This document shows, piece by piece, positions 34,101 to 41,348 of a stretch of 64,000 bases of DNA. How positions within the stretch are numbered: the first letter of the stretch is position 1; the number at the start of each line of letters is the position of its first letter. This DNA comes from Rhodocyclaceae bacterium. GTDB lineage: Bacteria; Pseudomonadota; Gammaproteobacteria; Burkholderiales; Rhodocyclaceae. Under the pieces are notes generated by a model that ran no database searches, had not been told where the DNA came from, and saw nothing but the letters and a program-made list of their open reading frames with translations. Location: assembly GCA_018261935.1 (NCBI GenBank), contig JAGTRP010000008.1, positions 124,001 to 188,000 of the forward strand, read 5' to 3'. Position numbers and translations under genes: made by a program.

Positions 34101-37014
34101 CAAGCTGACGGTGGCGGACAGCACCACCAAGTCCAGCACCACGACGGTGACGCAGACCACCGGTACCCTGCAGGAAGCCAACCTGGTGGTGAGCAAGAGT
34201 GACAGCGCCAAGAGCGTGGCCGAGGTCAAGGCGGAAGCCAAGATCGCCAAGCAGGAAGCCGGCAAGGCCGAAGTAGAAGCCAGGAAGGCCGAGGCTGAGG
34301 CGAAGAAGGCGGAAGCGGAAGCCAAGAAGGCAGAATCCGAAGCCAAGACCGCCAAGACGGCGGAGCAGAAGGCGGCGGCCAAGCAGAAAGCGGAAGCCAA
34401 GAAGGCCGAAGCCGAAGCCAAACAAGCCGAAGCCGAGGCGAAGAAAGCGGAAGCGGAAGCCAAGAAGGCCGAGGCGGAAGGCCGCGAGGCGCTAGCCGAA
34501 GCCAAAAGCGATCCCAAGGCCGCGCCGGCGGCCGCCAAGCAGGCCAAGGCCGAAGCCAAACAGGCCGAAGCCGAAGCGAAGCAGGCGGAAGCCGAGGCCC
34601 GGCACGCCGAGGCCGAAAGCAAGCAGGCGATCGTCGAAGCCCGTAACGCCAAGAACCCCGATCAGAAGGCCGTGGCCCAGAAGACGGTCGAAGCCAGGAA
34701 GACCGAGGCTGAGGCCCATAAGGCACAAGCCGAGGCCAAGAAGGTCGAGGCGGAAGCCAAGCAGGCGGAAGCCGAGGCCAAGACCGCCCCGACGCCGCAA
34801 GCCCGAGCCGCCGCCGAAAAGAAGGTCGAGGCCAAGCGGACCGAAGCCGAAGTGAAGAAGAGCGAAGCCGAAAGCAAGATGGCCCGGGCCGAGGGCAAGC
34901 AGGCCGAAGCCCAGGGCAAGCAGTCCGAGGTGAAGGCCAAGGAAGCCCAGGCCGAGGCCAAGCAGGCCGAAGCCGAAGTGAAGGCCGCCAAGACGCCGGA
35001 ACAGAAACAGGCCGCCACCCAGAAGGCCGATGTCAAGAAGACCGAAGCCGAAGCCCACAAGAGCGAGTCCGAAGCCAAGAAGGTCGAGGCCGAAGGCAAG
35101 AAGATCGAAGCCGAAGCCAAGAAGGTCGAGGCCGAAGCCAAGAAGGCCGAGGCCGAGGTGAAGACCGCCAAGACGTCGGAACAGAAGGCTGCTGCCGAGA
35201 AGAAGGTGGAGGCCAAGCGGGCCGAAGCCGAAGTGAAGAAGACCGAAGCCGAAAGCAAGCAGGCCCAGGCGGAAAGCAAGCAGGCCGAGGCCCAGGGCAA
35301 GCAGTCCGAGGTGAAGGCCAAGGAAGCCCAGGCCGAAGCCAAGAAGGCCGAAGCCGAAATGAAGGCCGCCAAGGCGCCGGAAGAGAAGCTGGCCGCTACC
35401 CGGAAAGCCGAAGTCAAGAAGACCGAAGCCGAAGCCCACAAGACCGAATCCGAAGCCAAGAAGGTCGAGGCCGAAGGCAAGAAGATCGAAGCCGAAGCCA
35501 AGAAGGTGGAAGCTGAAGTCAAGAAAGCCGAGGCTGAGGTGAAGACCGCCAAGACCCCGGAACAGAAGGCCGCTGCCGAGAAGAAGATCGAGGTCAAGCG
35601 CGTCGAGACCGTCGCCAAGAAGGTGGAGGCCGAAGCCAAGAAGGTGGAGTCCGAGGGCAAGAAGATCGAAGCCGAAGCCAAGATGGCCGAAGCCGAAGCC
35701 AAGGGCACGCGTTCGCCAGGCGGCCGCGCCGTGGTCGAAAAACAGGCCCAAGCCAAGAAGGCCGAAGCCGAGGGCAAGAAGGCCGAAGCCCTGGTCAAGA
35801 AGGTCGAGGCCGAAGTGAAGAAGGCCGAAGCCGTGGCCAAGAAGGCCGAGGCCGAGGGCAAGAAGGCCGAAGCCGTGGCCAAGAAGGCCGAAGCCGAAGC
35901 CAAGAAGGTCGAGATGGCAGCCAAGCGGGTCGAGGCCGAGAAGAAGCGGGCCGAAGCCGCGAAGAAAGCCGAGGAACACCGCGTCGCGGTCGAGAAGCGC
36001 AAGGAAGAGCGGCGCGTCGAAGCCACCAAGGCCTTCGCCGCGGTCGTCACTGCCGGCGCCAACCGGGCAGCGCTGCAGGACTTGGCCGCCCTGCGCCACG
36101 AATTGAAGACCGAGACCCTGAAGCCGGCACTCAACATGCTGGCGGCCAATCCGTCCGCCGCCGACCTGCCGGCCTGCGGCGGCGGCAGCAGCGTTTGCGT
36201 CCCGGTGGCGCCCCAGCAGCAGTTGGTTGCCGCCGCCGCGGCCGCCGCCCTGCCGCCGCCGCCGGTGCCGAAGTTTGCCGCCGTGCCGCAAATCCAGCGC
36301 AAGGTGGCGGTGGTGGTCGGGGTGAACAAGTACGCCGATCCATCCATCCCGGCCTTGGAATCCGCCCTGCCGGATGCCGAGGCGGTGGGCAAGCAGCTCC
36401 AGGAGCAGCTTGGCTACGAAGTGCGGATCGTGCGCGACGCCTCTCGGGCCGATATTGTGACCTCCCTCAACAAGTTGAGCCAGGAGGTGGGTCCCAACGA
36501 CAGCGTCACCGTCTATTACGCCGGCCACGGCTACCTGAGCGAGAAGACCAAGACCGGCTACTGGATTCCAGCCGACGCCAAGGCCAGCAGTCCGGACAAC
36601 TGGATCTCCAACAACGACGTCGCCAAGCTCCTTTCCAACATTCCGGCCAAGCAGGTGATGCTGGTCTCCGACTCCTGCTACTCGGGGTCGCTGACCAAGG
36701 AGCAGAAGATCACGGCCGCGGCGGGTTCCCTCGATCCTTCCGGGATTCTCGCCAAGCGCTCGGTGACGGTGATGTCCTCGGGCGGCGAGGAGCCCGTGTC
36801 CGACGAAGGCAAGGAAGGCCATTCCATCTTTGCCTATAGCCTGATGAAGGCCATGGGCTCGGTGAAGCAGGTGGACTCCGGGGCGAAGTTGTTCGAAACC
36901 GTCCGGGACGAGGTCTCGAAGGACTTCCCGCAGACCCCGCAGTATGGCGGCGCCGTATCGGCCGGGCATAGCGCGGGCGGGGATTATCTCTTCGAGGCTC
37001 GCTCCTATAAATAA
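31114..37014 (+). CDS. TPS exoprotein with Ala/Glu/Lys rod and C-terminal caspase-like domain
   Basis: A 1966-residue secreted protein. An extended signal peptide ends near AVLA (residue 40) and is followed by a haemagglutinin-type TPS domain with the secretion motif NPNGILF at 121-127. A beta-helix-like passenger spans about 150-930, a Thr-rich linker 938-1030, an alpha-helical rod of KAEAEAKK-type repeats 1035-1640, and a Pro/Ala linker to 1729. The C-terminus is a caspase-like peptidase (about 1730-1966) with KVAVVVGVNKYADP, VYYAGHGY carrying the catalytic His1805, and VSDSCYSGS carrying Cys1855. Both dyad residues are intact. This order, a TPS adhesin ending in an active-looking caspase, is unusual. 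Export by the TpsB next door is inferred from pairing. Confidence 0.9.
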   Translation: MTRQPKRVARLSSQGHIFKFKTLSLAVAACLGAAAPAVLANPVGPAVANGSATFATQGNTLTVTNSNGAIINWQQFNVGANETTRFVQPNAQSSVLNRVVGADPSQILGTLQSNGYVYLVNPNGILFGKNAVIDVPGLIASTLNLSNADFLARQFSFSGGGFGPLVNQGRISTPLGGSVMLIGSDVKNEGVITTPQGRVVLAAGNSVSLIDTAGPELSVTLTATGNKAVNLGEINAAGGRIDMFGALIEQQGVVRADSASVDEQGRIVLKATDSTAVSGTVSATNSAGQGGNIQVLGKDVTLTGKASLDASGAAGGGQVLVGGDWQGKNAAIANAQTATMQSGAVIKADATDNGKGGKVVLWSDKSTDFQGNIFARGGANGGDGGQVETSGHSLQIGGTVDTRAPKGATGFWLLDPAVLCFDVGSCSGTYDPLSRGYTSMDVSYVTPSMLDSALQSSNVYATATDYAAILPNGGVWTAGSGIPGGRSLNISAPFIYVNGTLDFRTNGARINTYLSAIGGDSVSFPNLGNTIVLDGGAKLILLAGAAGQQYVSHGFNAATIDIRNGAQIDAPYSYVTDPNYGYTHSVGESVGFQADYLFKTSGGSIRAQSVNLMFGVNGGNFHYDAAAGRMLLDVEYLGIQTQGSGGFQIGTGACATGGCWGDLSQKWSGRAQTLSFNFLGTGDLRIVGNFNPGNASYVNLYSADRLIVDAPITPGSYALRLGGQRVLVNQRIDSSGSLDIYGQQYVKIDAPVTASQFLYVGGGVYPPSTPPDATYPGVYINQPLQASYIGIETGRSGTIQLNSTLTATGAYTGSEPSSFGSSYSSSSYSTDNHNELIWIDLDGSSMQSSPMPGYAPPPATSSFVNQAGANALSVSRGFWVIAAPAGSTVDLGGMTAKQMSWADVKAGGYVPWYDPLTAAQKASEDQRNTIYTFYAAGSPTSPTTTVTDPCVLNPTLCTTTTTTPTDQTKTQTTTTTASNTTATGTTTLSAPLTIDAKLTVADSTTKSSTTTVTQTTGTLQEANLVVSKSDSAKSVAEVKAEAKIAKQEAGKAEVEARKAEAEAKKAEAEAKKAESEAKTAKTAEQKAAAKQKAEAKKAEAEAKQAEAEAKKAEAEAKKAEAEGREALAEAKSDPKAAPAAAKQAKAEAKQAEAEAKQAEAEARHAEAESKQAIVEARNAKNPDQKAVAQKTVEARKTEAEAHKAQAEAKKVEAEAKQAEAEAKTAPTPQARAAAEKKVEAKRTEAEVKKSEAESKMARAEGKQAEAQGKQSEVKAKEAQAEAKQAEAEVKAAKTPEQKQAATQKADVKKTEAEAHKSESEAKKVEAEGKKIEAEAKKVEAEAKKAEAEVKTAKTSEQKAAAEKKVEAKRAEAEVKKTEAESKQAQAESKQAEAQGKQSEVKAKEAQAEAKKAEAEMKAAKAPEEKLAATRKAEVKKTEAEAHKTESEAKKVEAEGKKIEAEAKKVEAEVKKAEAEVKTAKTPEQKAAAEKKIEVKRVETVAKKVEAEAKKVESEGKKIEAEAKMAEAEAKGTRSPGGRAVVEKQAQAKKAEAEGKKAEALVKKVEAEVKKAEAVAKKAEAEGKKAEAVAKKAEAEAKKVEMAAKRVEAEKKRAEAAKKAEEHRVAVEKRKEERRVEATKAFAAVVTAGANRAALQDLAALRHELKTETLKPALNMLAANPSAADLPACGGGSSVCVPVAPQQQLVAAAAAAALPPPPVPKFAAVPQIQRKVAVVVGVNKYADPSIPALESALPDAEAVGKQLQEQLGYEVRIVRDASRADIVTSLNKLSQEVGPNDSVTVYYAGHGYLSEKTKTGYWIPADAKASSPDNWISNNDVAKLLSNIPAKQVMLVSDSCYSGSLTKEQKITAAAGSLDPSGILAKRSVTVMSSGGEEPVSDEGKEGHSIFAYSLMKAMGSVKQVDSGAKLFETVRDEVSKDFPQTPQYGGAVSAGHSAGGDYLFEARSYK
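34216..36030 (+). repeat. Low-complexity KAEAEAKK coding repeat
   Basis: About 600 codons use almost only Ala, Glu, Lys, Val and Gln in seven- and fourteen-residue units such as KAEAEAKKAEAEAKK. Within it, 34921-35301 and 35302-35605 are two copies of a 381-base (127-residue) higher-order unit starting QSEVKAKEAQAEAK; a third, degraded copy lies upstream. The pattern predicts a stiff single helix or coiled coil like TolA domain II. The antisense frames over this stretch are long but are composition artefacts. Confidence 0.9.
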
Positions 37015-37027
37015 CTTGTTTGGTATA

Positions 37028-37053
37028 GGGATGGCCGCTGCAGCGGCCATCCC
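37028..37053 (+). terminator. Hairpin after the caspase exoprotein gene
   Basis: GGGATGGCCGCTG and CAGCGGCCATCCC form a perfect 26-base palindrome 14 bases past the stop, followed by GTTTTG. It is a plausible intrinsic terminator with a short T-run. If it works, the downstream CsgG-like gene needs its own promoter or relies on read-through. Confidence 0.6.
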
Positions 37054-37184
37054 GTTTTGCGCAGAACAATTTTGTCGGAGTGTGAAAAATTTACGCCTGG
37101 CATCCGTTAACCGCGATGTACATTTATTCGCACATGATCGGTAGTTCTGCCGTTTCGAGAACCTCCACAAGCTAAGGGTTGGTT

Positions 37185-38732
37185 ATGACTAAGTCGATTC
37201 GCGCTTCTTCCATTCTGCCGCTGTTGCTGCTTGCCTCCGGTGCCTCCGCCCAGGACATCGGCGCCATGACCGCCACGGCAGCTGCCCCCAAGACGCCGGC
37301 CATCAAGACCGTCACCAACTTCACCCAGGCCCTGCGCTGCATGGATGAACTGTTCCTCGCCTACGGCAAGAACGGCATCGTGGTGACGTCCACCGGCATT
37401 CCGGACGAAACCGGCAAGGTGCGTACCGGCACCAAGGAAATGCTCATCACGGCAATCGCGAAAATGACGGTCAAGAGCAATGCCTTCGAGTTCATCGACT
37501 TCCACGGCGGCGGCGACGACCTGGCCCGCCTGTTCGATGCCAAGGGCGCGCAGGCGATGAAGGTCCCGGATTACTACATCCGGGGCTCCATCACCCAGAT
37601 GGATGACAATTCCGTGCGCAAGAGTAAGGGCTTCGGCATTTCCCTCCCCTTCCTCGATCTCGGCTCCTCCAAGGACGACTCCTACGATCTGATCAGCATG
37701 GACATGAGCGTGGGAGATGCCGCGACCCGCAAGATCCTGCCGCAAACCAGCACTTCCAACACCATGGTGATCATCAAGGGCGGCAATTCCATGGAAGGCG
37801 GTGGCCGGTTGGGCAAGGTCGGCTTCAGCTTCAACCTCGACCTGAGCCGCACCGAAGGCCTGGGGGCCACGACCCGCACCCTGCTGGAACTCAGCCTCAT
37901 CGAGGCCCTCGGCAAGTTTACCCAGGTTCCCTACTGGCGCTGTCTGGATGCCGACGTCACCAACCCGGTCATCCGCGATCAGGCCATGGAGAACTTCGAT
38001 ATGCTCAAGGACAACGAGCGTATCCTCTTTGTCCAGCGCAAACTGGGCGGCAGCATGCAGCGTTACCGGGGCCCCATGAATGGCGTCATGAACGACGAGT
38101 TGAAGGACGTCATCATGGAGTACCAGGCCCAGAATCAGCTCATTGCCGACGGTCGGGTCAATTTCGATCTCTATGCGAGCCTCCTGGACGATACGCAAAA
38201 TGTCCTGGCCGCCTTGCCCTCGACGCCGCCCGTTGCGCGGCCAGCCGCGACCCAGCTCAGCATGGCGGCTCCGGTGGCGGTGTCCGCGCCCCCGGCCCAG
38301 GCAATGGCATCCTCGCCTTTCCGGGTGAACCTGGAAAGCGATCGGGGGGGGCGCCCCAGCTATAAGGTGGGGGACTTCCTCAACATGACCTTGTCCCTCA
38401 GCGGCGATGGCACCGTCTTCTGTTACTACGAGGATGCGACGCACCAGGTGGCGCGTATCTTCCCCAACCAGTTCTTCGCCAACCCGACCCTGCGCTCCGG
38501 AAGCACCATTCGCCTTCCCAGCGGTGGCTTCAAGATCCGTTTCGACCAGCCCGGCAAGGAGCGGGTCGCCTGTGTCGGCGCCGACCGCGAGGTGGTGGTC
38601 CCGTCCAGCCTGAAGGGCGTCCGGGATCTGACGCCGCTGCCGGTGCGCTCCCTGGACGAAGTCATCAATCAATACAAACAAAGCAATCCGGCGCTCGTGG
38701 CCAGCTACATCGATATCTCCGTCAATCGCTAG
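37185..38732 (+). CDS. CsgG-like secreted protein with C-terminal DUF4384-like domain
   Basis: A 515-residue exported protein with signal peptide ending ASGASAQ and no lipobox. Residues 45-260 resemble the CsgG/HfaB curli-secretion family: a TNFTQALRCMDELFLAYGKNG segment, YYIRGSITQMDD, and GATTRTLLELSLIEALGKFTQVPYWRC. Residues 270-330 look like a peptidoglycan-binding-type helical module (GVMNDELKDVIMEYQAQNQLI). After a Pro/Ala linker, residues 375-480 match DUF4384 (YKVGDFLNMTLSLSGDGTVFCYYED), which in other bacteria is often fused to caspase domains. AAGGG six bases before ATG 37185 fixes the start. The match to each family is from pattern memory. Confidence 0.7.
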   Translation: MTKSIRASSILPLLLLASGASAQDIGAMTATAAAPKTPAIKTVTNFTQALRCMDELFLAYGKNGIVVTSTGIPDETGKVRTGTKEMLITAIAKMTVKSNAFEFIDFHGGGDDLARLFDAKGAQAMKVPDYYIRGSITQMDDNSVRKSKGFGISLPFLDLGSSKDDSYDLISMDMSVGDAATRKILPQTSTSNTMVIIKGGNSMEGGGRLGKVGFSFNLDLSRTEGLGATTRTLLELSLIEALGKFTQVPYWRCLDADVTNPVIRDQAMENFDMLKDNERILFVQRKLGGSMQRYRGPMNGVMNDELKDVIMEYQAQNQLIADGRVNFDLYASLLDDTQNVLAALPSTPPVARPAATQLSMAAPVAVSAPPAQAMASSPFRVNLESDRGGRPSYKVGDFLNMTLSLSGDGTVFCYYEDATHQVARIFPNQFFANPTLRSGSTIRLPSGGFKIRFDQPGKERVACVGADREVVVPSSLKGVRDLTPLPVRSLDEVINQYKQSNPALVASYIDISVNR

Positions 38733-38740
38733 GAGCTGTC

Positions 38741-39346
38741 ATGAAGCCCTCGAACGCGGTGCTGTCAGGTCTCATGATCGGTCTCATGTCGGGCAACGCC
38801 GCCTGGGCTGCAGACGGCTTTGCCGACGACCGGGGACAAATCGTGCTGGCCGGCGAAATCCTGGTCGGACCAGACAAGGCCGATGTCCGGGCTCCCGGAG
38901 CACGCAGCCAGCGCCAACGGGCCAGTGCGTACCAAGCGGGCGCGGAGAATGCCCCACCAGAGGAAGAGGGTGGATTTCTGTCGCCCCCGAGTGGCGCACC
39001 GGCCGAAGAACGGGCCTTCGGCAATCGGTCCCGGGCGCGCGCCTATCAGCAAGGCGCCGATCCGTCGGCCGTGGTCCCGGGGCTGCCGTCCGGGCTGGGG
39101 GACTTGCCTCTGCCGGCCACATCCCAGGATCGGGCTCGGGACCTTCGTACCCGTGCCCGGGTTTACACCGGGAGCGGCAATGCAAAGGAAGTCGATCTCT
39201 CCCATGTCGGGGCGGACGGCATACCCATCGTGCCCTGCCGGGCCGATGTGGATAACGTGGCCGCCCGGATCGGTGAGGATGCGGTCAGTGGCAGCGTCTT
39301 TCAGATCATGCGCAACGGCCAGCCGGTCAAGGTGCGGTGCAAATGA
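38741..39346 (+). CDS. Secreted protein with RxRAxxYQxG repeats, unknown function
   Basis: A 201-residue protein with a signal peptide (VLSGLMIGLMSGNAAWA). Three imperfect repeats share an R-x-R-A-x-x-Y core: RQRASAYQAGAEN, RSRARAYQQGADP and RTRARVYTGSGNA, spaced 37-40 residues apart by Pro/Gly-rich segments. The C-terminal 40 residues hold two cysteines, the last penultimate (VKVRCK). AGGAG overlaps the stop of the preceding gene and lies five bases before the ATG, so the two are tightly coupled. I recognise no family. Confidence 0.75.
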   Translation: MKPSNAVLSGLMIGLMSGNAAWAADGFADDRGQIVLAGEILVGPDKADVRAPGARSQRQRASAYQAGAENAPPEEEGGFLSPPSGAPAEERAFGNRSRARAYQQGADPSAVVPGLPSGLGDLPLPATSQDRARDLRTRARVYTGSGNAKEVDLSHVGADGIPIVPCRADVDNVAARIGEDAVSGSVFQIMRNGQPVKVRCK

Positions 39347-39444
39347 GTAAGGGGCGATCCTGATGGTGGCCAAGCATTACTCGGCGCACTATTTTGTCAT
39401 CTGAAAAGTATGTGGTGCGTTAACTAAGTAATTGTTGCGGCAGG

Positions 39445-39774
39445 ATGAAACAGATGAAATCGATCAAGACCATTCTCGTTGGAATGCTGGCTGCTACGGC
39501 AGCCACCGCCCATGCCCAGGTGGCGGTCGATGTTTCAGTCCCGGGCGTCAGGGTGCAGACGGGGGGGCACGGCGGCTCGTCGGTGGCAGTCAATACCGCC
39601 GGCACGGTGGACTCCGATGTCCAAATGGAGGGCGTTGCCATCATCAATGGCGAAGTCTTTATCGATGGAGAGAAGGTCCCCAAGGGCAAGACCTCCTACA
39701 CATCCAGGAAGTCCGGCAAGTCCTACCAGATCAAATGGGGGAAGAACGGCAATGTCTCAGTTGAACAAAAATAG
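39445..39774 (+). CDS. Small secreted protein, unknown function
   Basis: A 109-residue protein with signal peptide (ILVGMLAATAATAHAQ) and a beta-rich mature part (VAVDVSVPGVRVQTGGHGG, VDSDVQMEGVAIINGEVFIDGEKVP) ending in a Lys-rich tail. An in-frame ATG at 39454 has an AGGA eight bases upstream and is an equally good start. Its last 23 bases overlap the next gene. Placement in the run of secreted proteins suggests a shared surface role. No family was recognised. Confidence 0.7.
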   Translation: MKQMKSIKTILVGMLAATAATAHAQVAVDVSVPGVRVQTGGHGGSSVAVNTAGTVDSDVQMEGVAIINGEVFIDGEKVPKGKTSYTSRKSGKSYQIKWGKNGNVSVEQK

Positions 39775-40120
39775 TCTAGTTGCCGGCCTAGTGCTCGGGC
39801 TGGCCAGTGTTGCCGCCCAGGCCGGCATCATTCTCGACAACGGCGTGGTCGTGCCCAGTGGCGCGGTTGCCCTGCCGAGCCGTACCATGGGCTCGATCAT
39901 CCTGGTTCCTGGCGTCGGCCCGCAGTCCGAAAGCTCCTATCTGATCCAGCGCAGCCTGGCCTGGCAAACCTATCGCCGCTCCGATTCGAATACCGGCGCG
40001 ATGCTGGTCTTCCCGCCGGCCTTGGGCGGCACCGGAGCGCCGGCCTCGATCCGGCAACTGGAAGTCCGGAATCATTTGTCCCGGGCCAACGCATACCGTC
40101 TGAACTATTTCAGAAAATAA
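39752..40120 (+). CDS. Small secreted protein, unknown function
   Basis: A 122-residue protein whose ATG lies inside the end of the previous gene in another frame. A signal peptide (LVAGLVLGLASVAAQA) is followed by a mature part with IILDNGVVVPSGAVALPS and RSLAWQTYRRSDSNTGAML. The C-terminus is basic (RANAYRLNYFRK). The longer frame upstream is a shadow. No domain is recognised; translational coupling with the preceding gene is likely. Confidence 0.65.
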   Translation: MSQLNKNSLVAGLVLGLASVAAQAGIILDNGVVVPSGAVALPSRTMGSIILVPGVGPQSESSYLIQRSLAWQTYRRSDSNTGAMLVFPPALGGTGAPASIRQLEVRNHLSRANAYRLNYFRK

Positions 40121-40140
40121 CCGGCAAGGGAGTGACTTCT

Positions 40141-41043
40141 GTGAAGAGCTGGAAAAGCCTGTCTGTTTTTTCGAAAGCCCTGGTGGGTGTTGCCGCCCTG
40201 GGGGCTCTGGTGCAATCGGCATTGGCCCTGGATATGGTGAAAGGGGATTTTTCCCAGATCCTGGAGGCCAGGTCGGATAACGTCGTCGTCTGGCAGTATG
40301 CCGACAACCCGAGTGTGTATGTCTTCGATTTTCCGGGGCTTTCCCTCCAGGGTCGCAGCTTCAACCGGGTGACGCAATTTACCGAACAGCAGTTCAGCGA
40401 ACCCTATCCCAGGGTGCTGGGCAATGACGAACTGGCCCGCTATATCGGGGCAGCTCGCCGCACCCAGGCGGACTTCGCCTTCGGCCATGACGTCCTGGTC
40501 GGGGAACTGGTGCAGTTCTTCAATTATGCCGACCGCGACAAAATCCAACTCAATCCCGAGGAAGTCGCCATCCGCACTTTCCTGCTGGAGCAGGGTGCCA
40601 TCCGGGCCTGGCGAGGCTTTTACCAGGCGATGAAGCCGGATATGGTCGTCCTCTCCATTCCCCAGGTTCAGGACAGGAAGCCAGGCGAGCCGATGATCAG
40701 CAAGGGGGCCCGCTACGCCATCCTCCTGCATGAAATGGCCCATGGCGAGTATTACACCAATCCCCACTACGCCAAGTTCTGCCAGCGCTTCTGGTTCGAG
40801 ACCCTGACCGACCAGCAGCGGGAAGCCTTCAAGGGCTTCCTTGGGAAATTCAATTACGGCACCGGCAACGAAGACCTCCTGATCAACGAGATGCAGGCCT
40901 ACCTGATCTTCACGCCGGATCCGAAATCCTTCAGCGCCAGGAAACTCGGGGTTCCCGACGAGGAACTGGAGTCCATGCGGGAGGCGTTCCGCCGTGCCAA
41001 ACCCCCCACCCGCCTGCCGCTGCGTACCCTGGAAGGAGTCTGA
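40141..41043 (+). CDS. Secreted HEXXH zinc-metallopeptidase-like protein
   Basis: A 300-residue protein with signal peptide (ALVGVAALGALVQSALA). The active-site motif HEMAH covers residues 197-201, and a downstream NEMQAYL offers Glu250 as a plausible third zinc ligand, a gluzincin-like arrangement 53 residues apart. The region HGEYYTNPHYAKFCQRFW is distinctive. GTG 40141 is preferred because AAGGGAG lies eight bases upstream; another in-frame GTG at 40132 is too close to it. The peptidase call rests on motifs only. A role in maturing neighbouring secreted proteins is inference. Confidence 0.7.
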   Translation: MKSWKSLSVFSKALVGVAALGALVQSALALDMVKGDFSQILEARSDNVVVWQYADNPSVYVFDFPGLSLQGRSFNRVTQFTEQQFSEPYPRVLGNDELARYIGAARRTQADFAFGHDVLVGELVQFFNYADRDKIQLNPEEVAIRTFLLEQGAIRAWRGFYQAMKPDMVVLSIPQVQDRKPGEPMISKGARYAILLHEMAHGEYYTNPHYAKFCQRFWFETLTDQQREAFKGFLGKFNYGTGNEDLLINEMQAYLIFTPDPKSFSARKLGVPDEELESMREAFRRAKPPTRLPLRTLEGV

Positions 41044-41045
41044 CT

Positions 41046-41348
41046 ATGAATAAGGGTTTTGCTGTAGCTCTGATGCTATCCTTTGCCGTCGGTTCGGGCT
41101 GGGCTCAGACCAGCCAGCGGACACGGATCCAGGGCAATACCGAGATCAATGCCACCACCAATAACATGACGGCCGTTGCGACCGGCCGGGACACGGTGGC
41201 GAAGAACCGGGTTGGCGTCATCCAGGGCGAAAAGAAGGGCGACACGCGGATCAGCGTGGCAGCCGGCAACGTCGTCACGGTGGCCGGCGGCCGTAACAAG
41301 AAAGCTTGTACCAATATCGGAGGAATTGTCAGCAATGAATGCAAATAA
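41046..41348 (+). CDS. IQGNT-repeat small secreted protein
   Basis: A 100-residue protein with signal peptide (ALMLSFAVGSGWA). The mature part begins with TRIQGNTEINATTNNMTAVA and VAKNRVGVIQG, the same repeat as in the gene at 42340, and a weaker second unit (DTRISVAAGNVVTVAGG). The repeat of alternating polar residues with Gln and Asn at fixed positions recalls curlin-type beta-solenoids but is not the curlin consensus. It ends CTNIGGIVSNECK with two cysteines, one penultimate. A strong AAGGAG lies about nine bases before the ATG. Confidence 0.75.
   Translation: MNKGFAVALMLSFAVGSGWAQTSQRTRIQGNTEINATTNNMTAVATGRDTVAKNRVGVIQGEKKGDTRISVAAGNVVTVAGGRNKKACTNIGGIVSNECK

Noticed and set aside
34492-37170. 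An 892-codon minus-strand open frame, Gly/Leu/Phe-rich, opposite the exoprotein gene
   Set aside because: It mirrors the KAEAEAKK coding repeat; low-complexity codons leave all antisense frames open. No ribosome site or domain is present.
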